A stretch of DNA of 64,000 nt. Origin: JANNNF01 sp963772935 (GTDB taxonomy: Bacteria; Pseudomonadota; Alphaproteobacteria; Rhodobacterales; Rhodobacteraceae). The position numbers were made by a program, and so were the translations under genes. Positions 48,060 through 57,183 of the stretch are shown in pieces. Each line of letters starts with the position of its first letter. Position 1 is the first letter of the stretch. The stretch spans positions 620,001 to 684,000 of the forward strand of contig CAVYZK010000007.1 of the NCBI GenBank assembly GCA_963772935.1, in the 5' to 3' direction. The notes under the pieces are model-generated. The model saw nothing but the letters and a program-made list of their open reading frames with translations. It made no database searches and had not been told where the DNA came from.

Positions 48060-48384
48060 CCCGCAATCCTTCGGGCACGGTCGCGTGGATGATGAACACC
48101 GAATCCATCCGGGTCAGGCGGAACACCTTTTCCACTGTCGGCGTCAGTCCGGCCAACTCCAGCTTGCGCGCAGGCCCCAGCAGCTTCATCACTGCCACAA
48201 CCGCGCCCAAGCCACTGCTGTCCAGAAAATCGACCCGCGCCATATCCAGCACCACGCGGGGACTGGCGTCTTGCACCAACTCGCGCATCCGTTCCTTGAA
48301 CTGGATTGCACCCGCTGCATCAATGCGGTTTTCCATTGCGCGCACGACCAGCAACCCTGCGCGCTGTTCTGCCAAAAGCTCCAT
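48049..48384 (-). CDS. STAS-domain anti-anti-sigma factor
   Basis: 111 residues. The FLDSSGLGAVVAVMKLLG segment carries the phosphorylatable serine pair (S56-S57) typical of SpoIIAA/RsbV. Partner-switching: the dephosphorylated form would bind the neighbouring kinase and free a target. The ATG at 48384 gives MELLAEQRAG; an in-frame ATG upstream lacks a ribosome site. Confidence 0.88.
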   Translation of the reverse strand: MELLAEQRAGLLVVRAMENRIDAAGAIQFKERMRELVQDASPRVVLDMARVDFLDSSGLGAVVAVMKLLGPARKLELAGLTPTVEKVFRLTRMDSVFIIHATVPEGLRDAV

Positions 48385-48446
48385 CCACCTGCTCCATCCA
48401 TATGACACGGGCAGAATAGCGGCGAAGAGTTATCAACAGGTAAGCG

Positions 48447-48773
48447 TCAGTTCATCTGAAATTGCAGCGGATAACGGCCATCGGTGAAATCGCCGAACAG
48501 ATCGCCCAGATCGGGGTGATCGACGGGTTCGCCGGTTTCATCGGGCACCAGATTCTGTTCCGACACATAGGCCACATAGAAACTCTGGTCGTTTTCGGCC
48601 AGCAGGTGGTAGAACGGCTGGTCCTTGGACGGGCGGCTGTCTTCGGGGATGTTTTCGTACCATTCGTCCGAGTTTGAAAACATCGCATCCACGTCAAACA
48701 CAACCCCACGAAACGGGTGCTTCTTGTGACGAAGAACCTGTCCGATGTGATATTTGGCTTGTGTCTGCAACAT
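48447..48773 (-). CDS. hspQ: Heat-shock protein HspQ
   Basis: 108 residues, close to the E. coli protein. YHIGQVLRHKKHPFRGVVFDVD start, DEWYENIPEDSRPSKDQPFYHLLAEND and YVSEQNLVPD are the diagnostic blocks. Known to bind and regulate the Lon protease. The ATG at 48773 has GGGGG about 9 bases upstream; 48782 is a 3-residue longer alternative. Divergent from the lytic transglycosylase gene. Confidence 0.93.
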   Translation of the reverse strand: MLQTQAKYHIGQVLRHKKHPFRGVVFDVDAMFSNSDEWYENIPEDSRPSKDQPFYHLLAENDQSFYVAYVSEQNLVPDETGEPVDHPDLGDLFGDFTDGRYPLQFQMN

Positions 48774-49016
48774 GAACGGCATCCCCCGGATATGGTTATT
48801 ATTCCCTTGCACCCTGCCTTGTCCACCGGGCAGGTGCGATTTGGGGGAAACAGGCAGGAAACAGTCTGTGGCCCCCACCCCGACAGTCAGGGCGTGCGGC
48901 AACCCGCTGATCGCGCAAATCTGATCGCAAACGCGTGCCTTTCGTGCCCCTTTCCCATTCCCACGCAATGGTTTTTCCCCTAACGTGACCACAAAATAAA
49001 AACGTACGAGGGGCAA

Positions 49017-49601
49017 ATGAGCAGGTTTCTCCGTGCGTCGATACTGGTGCTGTTTCTGGCCTCTTGCGGGGGCGGCGGCAACTTTTCGGCGCCACATGAT
49101 CTGGAAGACGCCTGCGCGATTGTGCGGGAACGGCCGCAGTATCTGTCCGCCATGCGCGCGACGGAACGCAAATGGGGCATCCCGGTACATGTGCAGATGG
49201 CCACGATCTATCAGGAATCCAAGTTCATCGGCAACGCGCGCACGCCGCATACCTTTGCGCTTGGCGTGATCCCGATGGGGCGGCAATCGACGGCCTATGG
49301 CTATAGTCAGGCGCTGAACGCGACGTGGGAGGAGTATCAGCAGTCCGAACGCCGGGGGTCAGCCAAGCGCGACCGCATCTCGGATGCTGCCGATTTCATG
49401 GGCTGGTACATGCACGAAAGCAGCGAGCGTTTGGGGATTTCCAAGCTGGACGCAGAATCGCAGTATCTGGCCTATCACGAGGGCCGCACCGGGTTTGCGA
49501 CACAAAGCTATCTGGCAAAGCCGTGGCTTGTTACCGTCGCCGCAGCCGTTGGGTCGCGGTCGCAAGTCTATCGCCAGCAGTTGGAAGGGTGCCGCCGCTA
49601 A
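49017..49601 (+). CDS. Lytic-transglycosylase-like lipoprotein
   Basis: 194 residues. Signal peptide with lipobox VLFLASC (Cys about 17), then an SLT-like fold: VHVQMATIYQESKF with the catalytic glutamate near residue 68, YGYSQALNATWEEY and YLAYHEGRTGF. Acts on peptidoglycan in the periplasm, cleaving glycan strands. Stand-alone and divergent from HspQ; overlaps lolA by 4 bp at the 3' end, convergently. Confidence 0.87.
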   Translation: MSRFLRASILVLFLASCGGGGNFSAPHDLEDACAIVRERPQYLSAMRATERKWGIPVHVQMATIYQESKFIGNARTPHTFALGVIPMGRQSTAYGYSQALNATWEEYQQSERRGSAKRDRISDAADFMGWYMHESSERLGISKLDAESQYLAYHEGRTGFATQSYLAKPWLVTVAAAVGSRSQVYRQQLEGCRR

Positions 49602-50200
49602 TTGTTGCGGCGGCCGATTTCGCCGTCAATGCTGAACAGGCTGCCCTTCAACTCCATGCCTTTTTGCATGTCGCCCAGGATCACTGTGGTCTGATTGCCG
49701 GTATCATCGGTGATCACCCATTGCCGCAGTTCTACGGGCGAGTCGGTGAACACCAGTTCAATCGTGCCATATTCCGGGTGGGCCGGGTCTTGCGCCGTGA
49801 TGCGGGTGGAGGTGCCATCCGCCTTGTGCCCCACCACCATCTTGGCGCGGCCCAGATCAACCTTGTCTGCAAGGATCAGGTTCAGCGGGGTGCGTTGCAG
49901 CGGGTATTGCTCGGGCGGTTGGTTGGATTTGCTGTCAAAAATCGCGACCGTTCCGGCACTGGCCAGCACCAGCGATTTATCCGGTTTGGCATATTCAAAC
50001 CGCACCCGGCCCGGGCGTTTGATGAACAACTTGCCAGTAGTGATAGACCCGTCGCCATTGACTTGGGTGAAATCGGCGGCGGCGGTGGACAGACCGTTCA
50101 GGTACTTTGACAGCGCCCCAAGCGAGATTTTCTCGGCCTGCGCGGGCAGGGCAAGGGCAAGAACGACAAGCGGGGCCAGCAGGGCGGTTCTGATGTTCAT
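49598..50200 (-). CDS. lolA: Outer-membrane lipoprotein carrier LolA
   Basis: 200 residues. Signal peptide MNIRTALLAPLVVLALALPAQAEK. Carries lipoproteins from the LolCDE transporter to the outer membrane. TAAADFTQVNGDGSITTGKL, RPGRVRFEYAKPDKSLVLASAG and the central FDSKSNQ loop match LolA. ATG at 50200. Divergent from the MFS gene, 195 bp apart. Its clients here include LptE, DUF3576 and other lipoproteins in the window. Confidence 0.92.
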   Translation of the reverse strand: MNIRTALLAPLVVLALALPAQAEKISLGALSKYLNGLSTAAADFTQVNGDGSITTGKLFIKRPGRVRFEYAKPDKSLVLASAGTVAIFDSKSNQPPEQYPLQRTPLNLILADKVDLGRAKMVVGHKADGTSTRITAQDPAHPEYGTIELVFTDSPVELRQWVITDDTGNQTTVILGDMQKGMELKGSLFSIDGEIGRRNN

Positions 50201-50395
50201 TGCGCCAATATAGGCGAGCCTGCGCGCGCCTGCATCCCCCTTGCGGTCACAAGGCGGCGAGGCGCTGTAATGCAAGCCCTGCATGGCCGCTATGATCAGA
50301 TCGGGGCAACCGCACAGGTGTTCGCGCCGGAGTGTGCGTGTTAGCGTCCGGCCCTTGGCCATCCCCCTGTGGCCTGAACCCTTGGGAGACCCGGA

Positions 50396-51550
50396 ATGAC
50401 CGAACAAACATCGCAACGCGCGCTATGGGCGCTGTTGTTTGGCAATCTGGTGATCGGCACCGGGGTTTTGCTGCCTGCGGGGTTGCTGAGCGCGCTTATG
50501 GGCGATCTGGGGCTGCCTGCGGGGCGGGCGGGGTTGCTGATCACGGTCGGCGGGTTGGTCGTGGGGTTTGGTGCGCCATTGCTGGCCGCGTTCACATCGC
50601 GCATCGACCGGCGGATCCTGCTGGCCTTTGCGCTGTGCTTGTATGTGGTGGGGCATGTGGGGGCGGCGCTGACGTCGGATTTCAACCTGCTACTGGCGTT
50701 TCGGGCGCTGACGGTGGCGGGGGCTGCGATCTTTACGCCGCAGGCGGCGGCGACCGTGGGGTTGCTGGTGCCTGCCGAACGGCGGGGCGGGGCGATTGCG
50801 TTCATCTTCATCGGATGGTCGTTGGCGTCGGTTCTCGGCATCCCGCTTGGCAGTCTGCTGGGCGATCTGATCGGCTGGCGGGCGACATATCTGGCGATGG
50901 CCGGGCTGTCGTTGGTGGGGGCTGTGGTCGTGTGGGCGGTGTTGCCGGGTGGGTTGCGGGTGGTGCCGTTGCAGCTTGCGTCCTGGGTGCGGGTGCTGAC
51001 CGACCTGCGCTTGCTGACGGTGCTGGCGGTGACGATGTTTGCGATGTCTGGCCAGTTTACCCTGTTCACCTATGTGGGCCCCATTCTGCGGCAGGCCTAC
51101 GGGATCAGCGGCACCACGATTGCGCTGACCTTTCTGGCCATTGGGGCGGCGGGGGTAGGGGGCAACTTTGCCGCGTCCCGGTTGGCAGGGACGTTCGGGG
51201 TGGAACGCAGTATCCTCGCGGCATTGCTGAGCGTGGCGGTCGGGCTGGCCGTGATCTGGGCAGGGTGGGGCGGCTATGTCGCGTTTCTGATCGGCGGGTG
51301 TCTGTGGGGGCTTGGCGGTTTTGCGGCCAATTCGTTGCAGCAAAGTCGGCTGGTCAACATGGCCCCGACACTGGCCTCGGCCACGGTCGCGCTGAACACC
51401 TCTTTTGTGTATCTGGGCCAATCGCTCGGGTCAGCGACCGGTGGGCACTTGATGGCAGACGGTCCGACGCGCGCCCTTGCCGCCGCAGGGGCCGGCTTTG
51501 CGCTGACGGCGGCCACGTTGTCGGTGCTGGCACACAAGGTGCGCCGTTAG
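50396..51550 (+). CDS. Major facilitator superfamily transporter
   Basis: 384 residues and about 12 predicted helices. Helix 2-3 loop RIDRRILLAFALCLY, GWRATYLAMAGLS and FVYLGQSLGSATGG are typical of the DHA1/arabinose-efflux branch. Likely drug or sugar efflux; substrate unknown. ATG at 50396 after GGGAGACCCGGA. Convergent to kup with a 4 bp overlap. Confidence 0.87.
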   Translation: MTEQTSQRALWALLFGNLVIGTGVLLPAGLLSALMGDLGLPAGRAGLLITVGGLVVGFGAPLLAAFTSRIDRRILLAFALCLYVVGHVGAALTSDFNLLLAFRALTVAGAAIFTPQAAATVGLLVPAERRGGAIAFIFIGWSLASVLGIPLGSLLGDLIGWRATYLAMAGLSLVGAVVVWAVLPGGLRVVPLQLASWVRVLTDLRLLTVLAVTMFAMSGQFTLFTYVGPILRQAYGISGTTIALTFLAIGAAGVGGNFAASRLAGTFGVERSILAALLSVAVGLAVIWAGWGGYVAFLIGGCLWGLGGFAANSLQQSRLVNMAPTLASATVALNTSFVYLGQSLGSATGGHLMADGPTRALAAAGAGFALTAATLSVLAHKVRR

Positions 51551-53526
51551 ACTGAAACCCGTTCGCCCAGTTCCACCACCCGGTTGCGCGGCAGATGATA
51601 GTAGTCAGACGGATCGGCCGAAAAGCGTGACAGCAGCGCATAAAGCCGGTCCAACAACCGCCCCAACCCTGCCGGGCTGGTGACAACCGGGCGCTTGCGG
51701 CCAAGGAAAAAGCTGGAAGTCATCACGTCAAACTTCAACCCCTCGCGCCGGGCAGCCCCCATGGCGCGCGAGACGTTGGGTGTTTCCATAAACCCGAACC
51801 GCAAGATCAGCCGCCCGAATTGCGGGCTCAGCCGTTCATAGCTGGCACGTTCCTGCAAGGTTGCCGTCGGCACCCGCATGGTTTCGACGGTCAGGAACAC
51901 CGTTTGCTCGTGCATAACCCGGTTGTGTTTCAGATTGTGCAGCAGGGCCGTGGGCACCACATCCGGGTCAGGGGTCAGGAAAAACGCCGTTCCCGGAATG
52001 ACGTGGGCCGAAGAATGGCTCATGGATTTGACAAAGCTGGGCACCGCGATGGCCAGCTTGTGGTACTTTGCCAGCAGGATTTGCGTGCCACGCCACCATG
52101 CCCACATCAGTGTACCAATCGCCGACGCAATCAGCACTGGCACAAAGCCGCCATCCCACAGTTTCAACAGGTTGGACCCAAGGAATGCCAGCTCCAGCAT
52201 GGCAATCGGTGCCACCAGCAGCAAGGCCACCCACAGCTTCAAGATGCCGGTATTCACCAAATAAAGCACGGCCAGTATGGTGGTGATCACCATCGTGCCC
52301 GTAACCGCGATCCCATAGGCCGAGGCAAGCGCGGATGAGGTTTCAAACGAGACCACCAGCCAGACCACCCCCATCAACAGGCCCCAATTGACCACGCCGA
52401 TGTAAATCTGCCCGCTTTGATCGTGCGAGGTGTGGCGGATCGACATGCGCGGCAACAACCCAAGCTGGATCGCCGCCCGTGCCATCGAAAACGCACCCGA
52501 GATTACGGCTTGCGCCGCGATGACCGTGGCTGCGGCGGTCAGCATCACGAGTACCGGCAGCAGCGCCTCGGGGGCCATGCGAAAGAACGGGTCGCTTATG
52601 GCTGTCGGGTCACGCAGAACCAGCGCCCCTTGGCCCAGATAGTTCAGCACCAATGCCGGAAACACCAGAATGACCCAGGCGATGGTAATCGGCCTGCGAC
52701 CGAAATGCCCCAGATCGGCGTATAACGCCTCGGCCCCGGTCACGGCCAGGAACACGGCCCCCATGACGACGAAAGCCACCTCACCGTGATGCCACAGAAA
52801 TCCTGCTCCCCAACCGGGGTTCATGGCGGCCAGCACCCCGGGATTGCCAGAGATTTGCCACAGCCCCAGACCAGCAAGTGTGAGAAACCACAGCACGGTG
52901 ATTGGTCCGAATGCCCCCGCAATCGCCGCCGTGCCCTTGCGCTGCACCCAGAACAGCAAGACCAGAATGATCAGTGTCGCAGGCACAACCCAGTGTTCCA
53001 GCGATGGAAACACCAGACCCGCCCCCTCCATCGCCGACAGCACGGAAATTGCCGGGGTGATCATCGCATCACCTGCAAACAACGCCGCTCCACCGATGGC
53101 AAGCGTCAATACCGGCACAGACCGTCGCCCGATTGCCAGCCGCACCAAGGTATACAGCGCCAGAACGCCACCCTCGCCCCGGTTATCGGCGCGCAGCAGG
53201 AACAGCACGTACTTCACAAACACGATCAGGATCAGCGTCCAGATCAACAGCGACAGCAGGCCCAGAACCTCGGGCCGCCCTGCACCGTCCTTGGCGATCG
53301 GATGCAAGGCCTCACGGAACGCATAGATCGGGCTGGTGCCAATATCACCGTAAACCACACCCACGGCCCCCACCACCAAAGCCGCAAACCCCTGTTTTTT
53401 ATGGGGAGCAGGCACCGCTTCACCTTCGTCGCGCAGATAGGTGGCGATATCCAGTTCTTCCTCGTCAAAGAGGGACAACTGCCTGTCGTGCGGCGCGAGC
53501 GGGGTGGGGGATGTGTTTGGTGTCAT
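51547..53526 (-). CDS. kup: Low-affinity potassium transporter Kup
   Basis: 659 residues with 12 predicted helices and a cytosolic C-terminal domain. ALVVGAVGVVYGDIGTSPIY early, VLRADNRGEGGV-like NRGEGGVLALYTL near 130, GDAMITPAISVLSAMEG near 165 and the KSMSHSSAHVIPGTAFFL and FGFMETPNV blocks late are diagnostic. Brings in potassium with protons. ATG at 53526 chosen; a GTG at 53580 would add 18 poorly conserved residues. Confidence 0.93.
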   Translation of the reverse strand: MTPNTSPTPLAPHDRQLSLFDEEELDIATYLRDEGEAVPAPHKKQGFAALVVGAVGVVYGDIGTSPIYAFREALHPIAKDGAGRPEVLGLLSLLIWTLILIVFVKYVLFLLRADNRGEGGVLALYTLVRLAIGRRSVPVLTLAIGGAALFAGDAMITPAISVLSAMEGAGLVFPSLEHWVVPATLIILVLLFWVQRKGTAAIAGAFGPITVLWFLTLAGLGLWQISGNPGVLAAMNPGWGAGFLWHHGEVAFVVMGAVFLAVTGAEALYADLGHFGRRPITIAWVILVFPALVLNYLGQGALVLRDPTAISDPFFRMAPEALLPVLVMLTAAATVIAAQAVISGAFSMARAAIQLGLLPRMSIRHTSHDQSGQIYIGVVNWGLLMGVVWLVVSFETSSALASAYGIAVTGTMVITTILAVLYLVNTGILKLWVALLLVAPIAMLELAFLGSNLLKLWDGGFVPVLIASAIGTLMWAWWRGTQILLAKYHKLAIAVPSFVKSMSHSSAHVIPGTAFFLTPDPDVVPTALLHNLKHNRVMHEQTVFLTVETMRVPTATLQERASYERLSPQFGRLILRFGFMETPNVSRAMGAARREGLKFDVMTSSFFLGRKRPVVTSPAGLGRLLDRLYALLSRFSADPSDYYHLPRNRVVELGERVSV

Positions 53527-54148
53527 GGGGTTTTTGTTTTGGGCACAAGCCGGGGCCGAATGGCCTTTGTCTTGCGTCACTTCCGAACTGATCCCTGGCA
53601 GGGGACTGCGGATGCTCCAATGTTACCGCGCGCGGCGGCGAAATTGCCGTATAGGCGGGTTCGATACTCTTATCAATGGGGCAGCGGGTTGGCTCATCGC
53701 TCGCGTGACACGACGTTGGTGCCATTGATGCCAGATCAGCATGAAGGGTACGTATAATGGGCATTAGGCAAAACGGCATTCGGGGGGAAAGCGTTGCCGC
53801 CGCCGTTTTGTGGTAGGAAGTCATCGGGTTGAGCGTCACGACAAAAGATGATGCAGGGCAACACCGCATGCGCATCAGATGCACTGAGCCAACGCTATTC
53901 TGCAGGCCTTCCGACCTTAACGCACAAACCTGACGATTCGACCCGACGCAAATTGGTCGTGCAGGCGTGAACACGTTGCCCAATCCGCAAGCGATGGTCA
54001 CCCGTTTCGCCCCGATGCAGCACTTTCACGAGAGCCACACAGGTACAGGCTGGCATCCGCACTGAATGATGCGGCGGCGTCGCCTGCAACGCTTGTAAAT
54101 GGACCAAACCAGCCGTGATGCGGCAAAAGTAGTTTGCATGGGACCAAG
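53527..54148. other. Gene-free spacer before the polysaccharide locus
   Basis: About 620 bases between kup and the flippase gene. Open frames here lack conserved residues or ribosome sites. I see no repeat, IS remnant or terminator. The flippase promoter must lie here; I could not identify it. Confidence 0.5.
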
Positions 54149-55660
54149 ATGTCTGACGCCACACTGACCACGGGGCCGGAGCCTGTGCAGCCGCCATCGC
54201 GCCTGCGCCACCTGAATTCGGGGCGGGCGGCGGCGGCTGTGAAGGGTTGGGGGTGGAGCTTTATCAACATCGCGACAACCACCTTGCTGGCGGCGGCGGT
54301 GTTTCTTGTCACGTCGCGTGTGCTGACACCGGTCGAGTTCGGGGCCGTCGCTTTGGCGGTTGCGGTGGTATCGCTGATCGCTGCTGCGATCCCGATGGCG
54401 TTTGGTGATGCGCTGATCCAACGTGCCGACCTGCGCCCCGATCACCTTGACAGCGTGTTCTGGTTGTCTGGCGGGGTTGCGACAGTCGCTTACGCCGCCC
54501 TTTTCAGCCTGTCCCCGTGGATTGGCGAAGTGTCTGGCGTGCCGGTGGTCGGGCAAATCCTGCCGGTCCTTGGATTGCGGCTTTTGTTCGAAGGCTTCGG
54601 TCCGGTGCCTGCCGCCTTGATCCACCGCAGGATGCAGTTCCGTACCGTCGCCCTCCGCACGATGCTGGCGAACGGGTTGGGTGCCACGGCCTGCCTGGGG
54701 TTGGTTGCATTCGGCGCGCCACTTTGGGGATTGGTGATATCGCAGGTTGTCAGCACCGCGATCGCCCTTGTTGTGACCTTTGTTGCGGCCGGATGGAGGC
54801 CAAGCGGCCCGCCGCGACTGACAGCCTTGGTCGAGCTTTCAAATTTCGGCTTGTACGCGATTGCCGAACGTTTGTTCACAGAAGCGCGCATTGATCAGTT
54901 GTTGCTGGGCTCCTTTGTAGGAGCAGAACCGCTGGGCATATTTTTCTTCGCCCGCCGGGTGTTTCAGATGCTGTCAGATCTGACAGCCGGTGCCCTTTCA
55001 TCCGTGTCGGGCGTGTTGTTTGCCAGCCTGCAAACCGAGATCGAAAAACGCAGGAGCGCCTATCTGGCGGCCAGCTTTGCCTCGGCGGCTTTGGCATTTC
55101 CGGTGTTCTCTGGCCTGATCGTCATTGCACCAACCGCCATCCCCTTCGTTTTCGGCGATCATTGGGCCGGGGCAGTCTTTGCGGTTCAGGCCTTTGCAGC
55201 CGTCGGCATCATGGCAGGTTTGGGGATCATGCAGATATCGCTGATCCGGGCTATGGGCCGGGCAGATTGGTGCTTTTGGTACATGGCGATCGGGCAGGCC
55301 TTGAACTGGCTGATCATTCTTGTGCTCTATCCTTTAGGGCTGCAGGCGATCATGGCCGCATTCCTGCTGCGGACGATGCTGTTGTGGCCGGTCTCTGTGC
55401 ACAAGACTCAGCAACTTCTGCAACTGGGCCTTGCGCCATATGTTTTCAGCGTGATCGGGCCAGCCATGGCGACGACGTTTATGGCGATAGCAATATCGCT
55501 TCTGCCATGGGCGTTCCCAGACCTGACAGGTTGGGTACAACTTGCGGCGCAAATCGGTACGGGCGCTTTGGTCTATGCGGTCGCGCTGCCAATCCTGTCG
55601 ATCAACCGTATCCGGACCCTCTGGGCGATGATAAAAGCACGAAAGGCGGCGCGGGCATGA
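54149..55660 (+). CDS. Polysaccharide flippase (ExoT/Wzx-like)
   Basis: 503 residues with 12 to 14 hydrophobic helices, MOP-superfamily polysaccharide exporter. VTSRVLTPVEFGAVALAVAV near residue 60, ALIQRADLRPDHLDSVFW, LALIHRRMQFRTVALR-like LIHRRMQFRTVALR and IDQLLLGSFVGAEPLGIFFF are typical. Moves lipid-linked repeat units across the inner membrane. ATG at 54149 is preferred over TTG at 54134. The stop overlaps the pyruvyl-transferase gene (ATGA). Confidence 0.9.
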   Translation: MSDATLTTGPEPVQPPSRLRHLNSGRAAAAVKGWGWSFINIATTTLLAAAVFLVTSRVLTPVEFGAVALAVAVVSLIAAAIPMAFGDALIQRADLRPDHLDSVFWLSGGVATVAYAALFSLSPWIGEVSGVPVVGQILPVLGLRLLFEGFGPVPAALIHRRMQFRTVALRTMLANGLGATACLGLVAFGAPLWGLVISQVVSTAIALVVTFVAAGWRPSGPPRLTALVELSNFGLYAIAERLFTEARIDQLLLGSFVGAEPLGIFFFARRVFQMLSDLTAGALSSVSGVLFASLQTEIEKRRSAYLAASFASAALAFPVFSGLIVIAPTAIPFVFGDHWAGAVFAVQAFAAVGIMAGLGIMQISLIRAMGRADWCFWYMAIGQALNWLIILVLYPLGLQAIMAAFLLRTMLLWPVSVHKTQQLLQLGLAPYVFSVIGPAMATTFMAIAISLLPWAFPDLTGWVQLAAQIGTGALVYAVALPILSINRIRTLWAMIKARKAARA

Positions 55661-56563
55661 AGCTGACGTATTTTCAGGGTTCGCCACCGAATTTCGGCGA
55701 TGAACTAAACGCAACGATGTGGTCACATTTGCTGCCGAAAGGGTTTCTGGACGGTGACGACAAAGAGTTGTTCTTGGGGATCGGTTCGATCCTGTGGGAT
55801 TATTTGCCGAAAGAGCCTGTAAAACACGTCATGGGCTCGGGATTTGGGGGGTACACAGCGCCGCCAAATGTAAATGATGGATCCTGGAACGTGGCGTGGG
55901 TGCGCGGGCCGATTACGGCGGCACGATTGGGGCTGGACCCGAAACTGGCCATCACAGATGCGGCCGTGCTGTTGCGTGAAACGCCGTTGCCCGATCCCGC
56001 GACGGGCGTGGGAGTCGCCTTCATGCCGCACTTTGAAAGCGTTTCGCGCGGCGCGTGGGCACAAGTCTGTGCACTGGCCGGAGTGACCTTCCTTGACCCG
56101 CGCGCCGATCCCAACTGGCTGCTTGCGCAAATCCGCGGGGCCAAGACGCTGGTGACCGAGGCGATGCACGGTGCGATCGTCGCGGACGCCCTGCGCACGC
56201 CTTGGGTTGGTGTTGTGCCACTGCACCCCAGCCATCGTGCAAAGTGGGATGATTGGGCCCAATCTTTGAATGTGTATCTGCGGCAGGTAGAAATTGGGTC
56301 TTCGAACTTGTTGGAGTTTTACGTTCGAAAACCGGACTGGAGGGCAAGGGCACCGATCAAGAGCGATCATCGGAATCTGTTCTCGCGCGTCCCACAACGC
56401 GGCGTTTGCGCATCGTGCCGCACAACGGTTGCGACGTTTGATTGAACAGACGGAACCGCAGCTTTCGTCCGATGCCACAATTAGCCAAGCAACAGAACGA
56501 TGCATGGATGCGTTGCATACATTCACCGGAAACGTCCGGAATCAATCGCATACCGATCACTGA
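55657..56563 (+). CDS. Polysaccharide pyruvyl transferase (ExoV-like), frame broken near 56375
   Basis: About 302 residues when frames are joined. Adds a ketal-linked pyruvate to the side-chain sugar. PNFGDELNATMWSHLLP at residues 11-27, LFLGIGSILWD near 42, HVMGSGFGGYTAPP and VAWVRGPITAARLGLDP are the ExoV pattern. A +1 slip lies near 56375; the other frame continues AFAHRAAQRLRRLIEQTEPQ and ends RNQSHTDH, while the broken frame ends early at 56445. ATG overlaps the flippase stop. Confidence 0.85.
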
Positions 56564-56672
56564 TTTCGAGCTTCTGGTGTGCGGTCAACCACCGATCGAC
56601 CGCCCGAAAATCGCACAGCGACGCAAGCTACGATCCGAAGACAGCTAGTCTCCACGAACGGGGAGAACAGAG

Positions 56673-56862
56673 ATGTCGAACCTCAAGAACCAACGCGCGG
56701 TGTTAAAGCGATGAAGGGAGAGTGTCCGGTATCAGAATTGGCGACGGCCCATGAAGTGCATCCGACGTTGATCCACCATTTGAAGAAGGCTCTGCTTTAA
56801 GTAGCCATGGCCATTTTTGAGCATGGTGGCCGCGCGGCAGCCAACGCCGAGATCGCCGAGGG
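56673..56862 (+). mobile_element. Decayed IS3-family orfA fragment
   Basis: Three frames carry pieces of one transposase helix-turn-helix protein: MSNLKNQRAVL at 56673, then KAMKGECPVSELATAHEVHP with TLIHHLKKALL ending in a stop at 56798-56800, then AMAIFEHGGRAAANAEIAEG. Together they match IS3-type OrfA proteins (MKGERTVSELA, EVHPTLIHQWKKALL, IFEHGG). No orfB and no clear terminal repeats were seen, so this is a dead remnant. Confidence 0.7.
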
Positions 56863-57075
56863 CACCACCAGACACAATCCCCCTGCACAATGATATGGCA
56901 CAAAGAATGAATGTGCGAAAATATCATGCAAAGGCGTCGAACGGCAAGATTGCGCCTCGCAATGTGATTCTGCGGCGCAGCATCCAATGTGGCCATTCCG
57001 CTGCCTGCTAGATACGCAAAGTGCCGCGAATTCGTGCCGTAATATTTGGCAGCCCCCGAACCTCGGTAGGCAATC

Positions 57076-57149
57076 CCGCTTGGACGTTAAAAAGGGGTGC
57101 CAAGCGGAACAGAATTAATATTGTCTAAATTGTGGCACCACTGAGGTGC
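57076..57149 (+). promoter_or_regulatory. Regulatory region upstream of exoY
   Basis: CCGCTTGG (57076-57083) and CCAAGCGG (57100-57107) form a perfect 8-base dyad. TTAA-N7-TAAA (57115-57129) is one base off the CtrA-type TTAA-N7-TTAA box. GCACC (57135-57139) and GGTGC (57145-57149) can form a small hairpin followed by GGGATTTTT, about 35 bases before exoY. Three signals within 75 bases suggest control; none is tested. Confidence 0.4.
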
Positions 57150-57183
57150 GGGATTTTTGATTGTCTTACGCAATGGGTGCATT

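Larger units (their letters stand above)
56564..57183. other. Spacer between the two halves of the exo locus
   Basis: About 620 bases without an intact gene. It contains the IS3-type fragment and, near its right end, a regulatory-looking segment before exoY. Outside those, no structure was found. Confidence 0.6.

Noticed and set aside
53465..54001. A 178-residue minus-strand gene before the exo locus
   Set aside because: Low-complexity composition, no ribosome site and no recognisable domain; it overlaps the kup start region.
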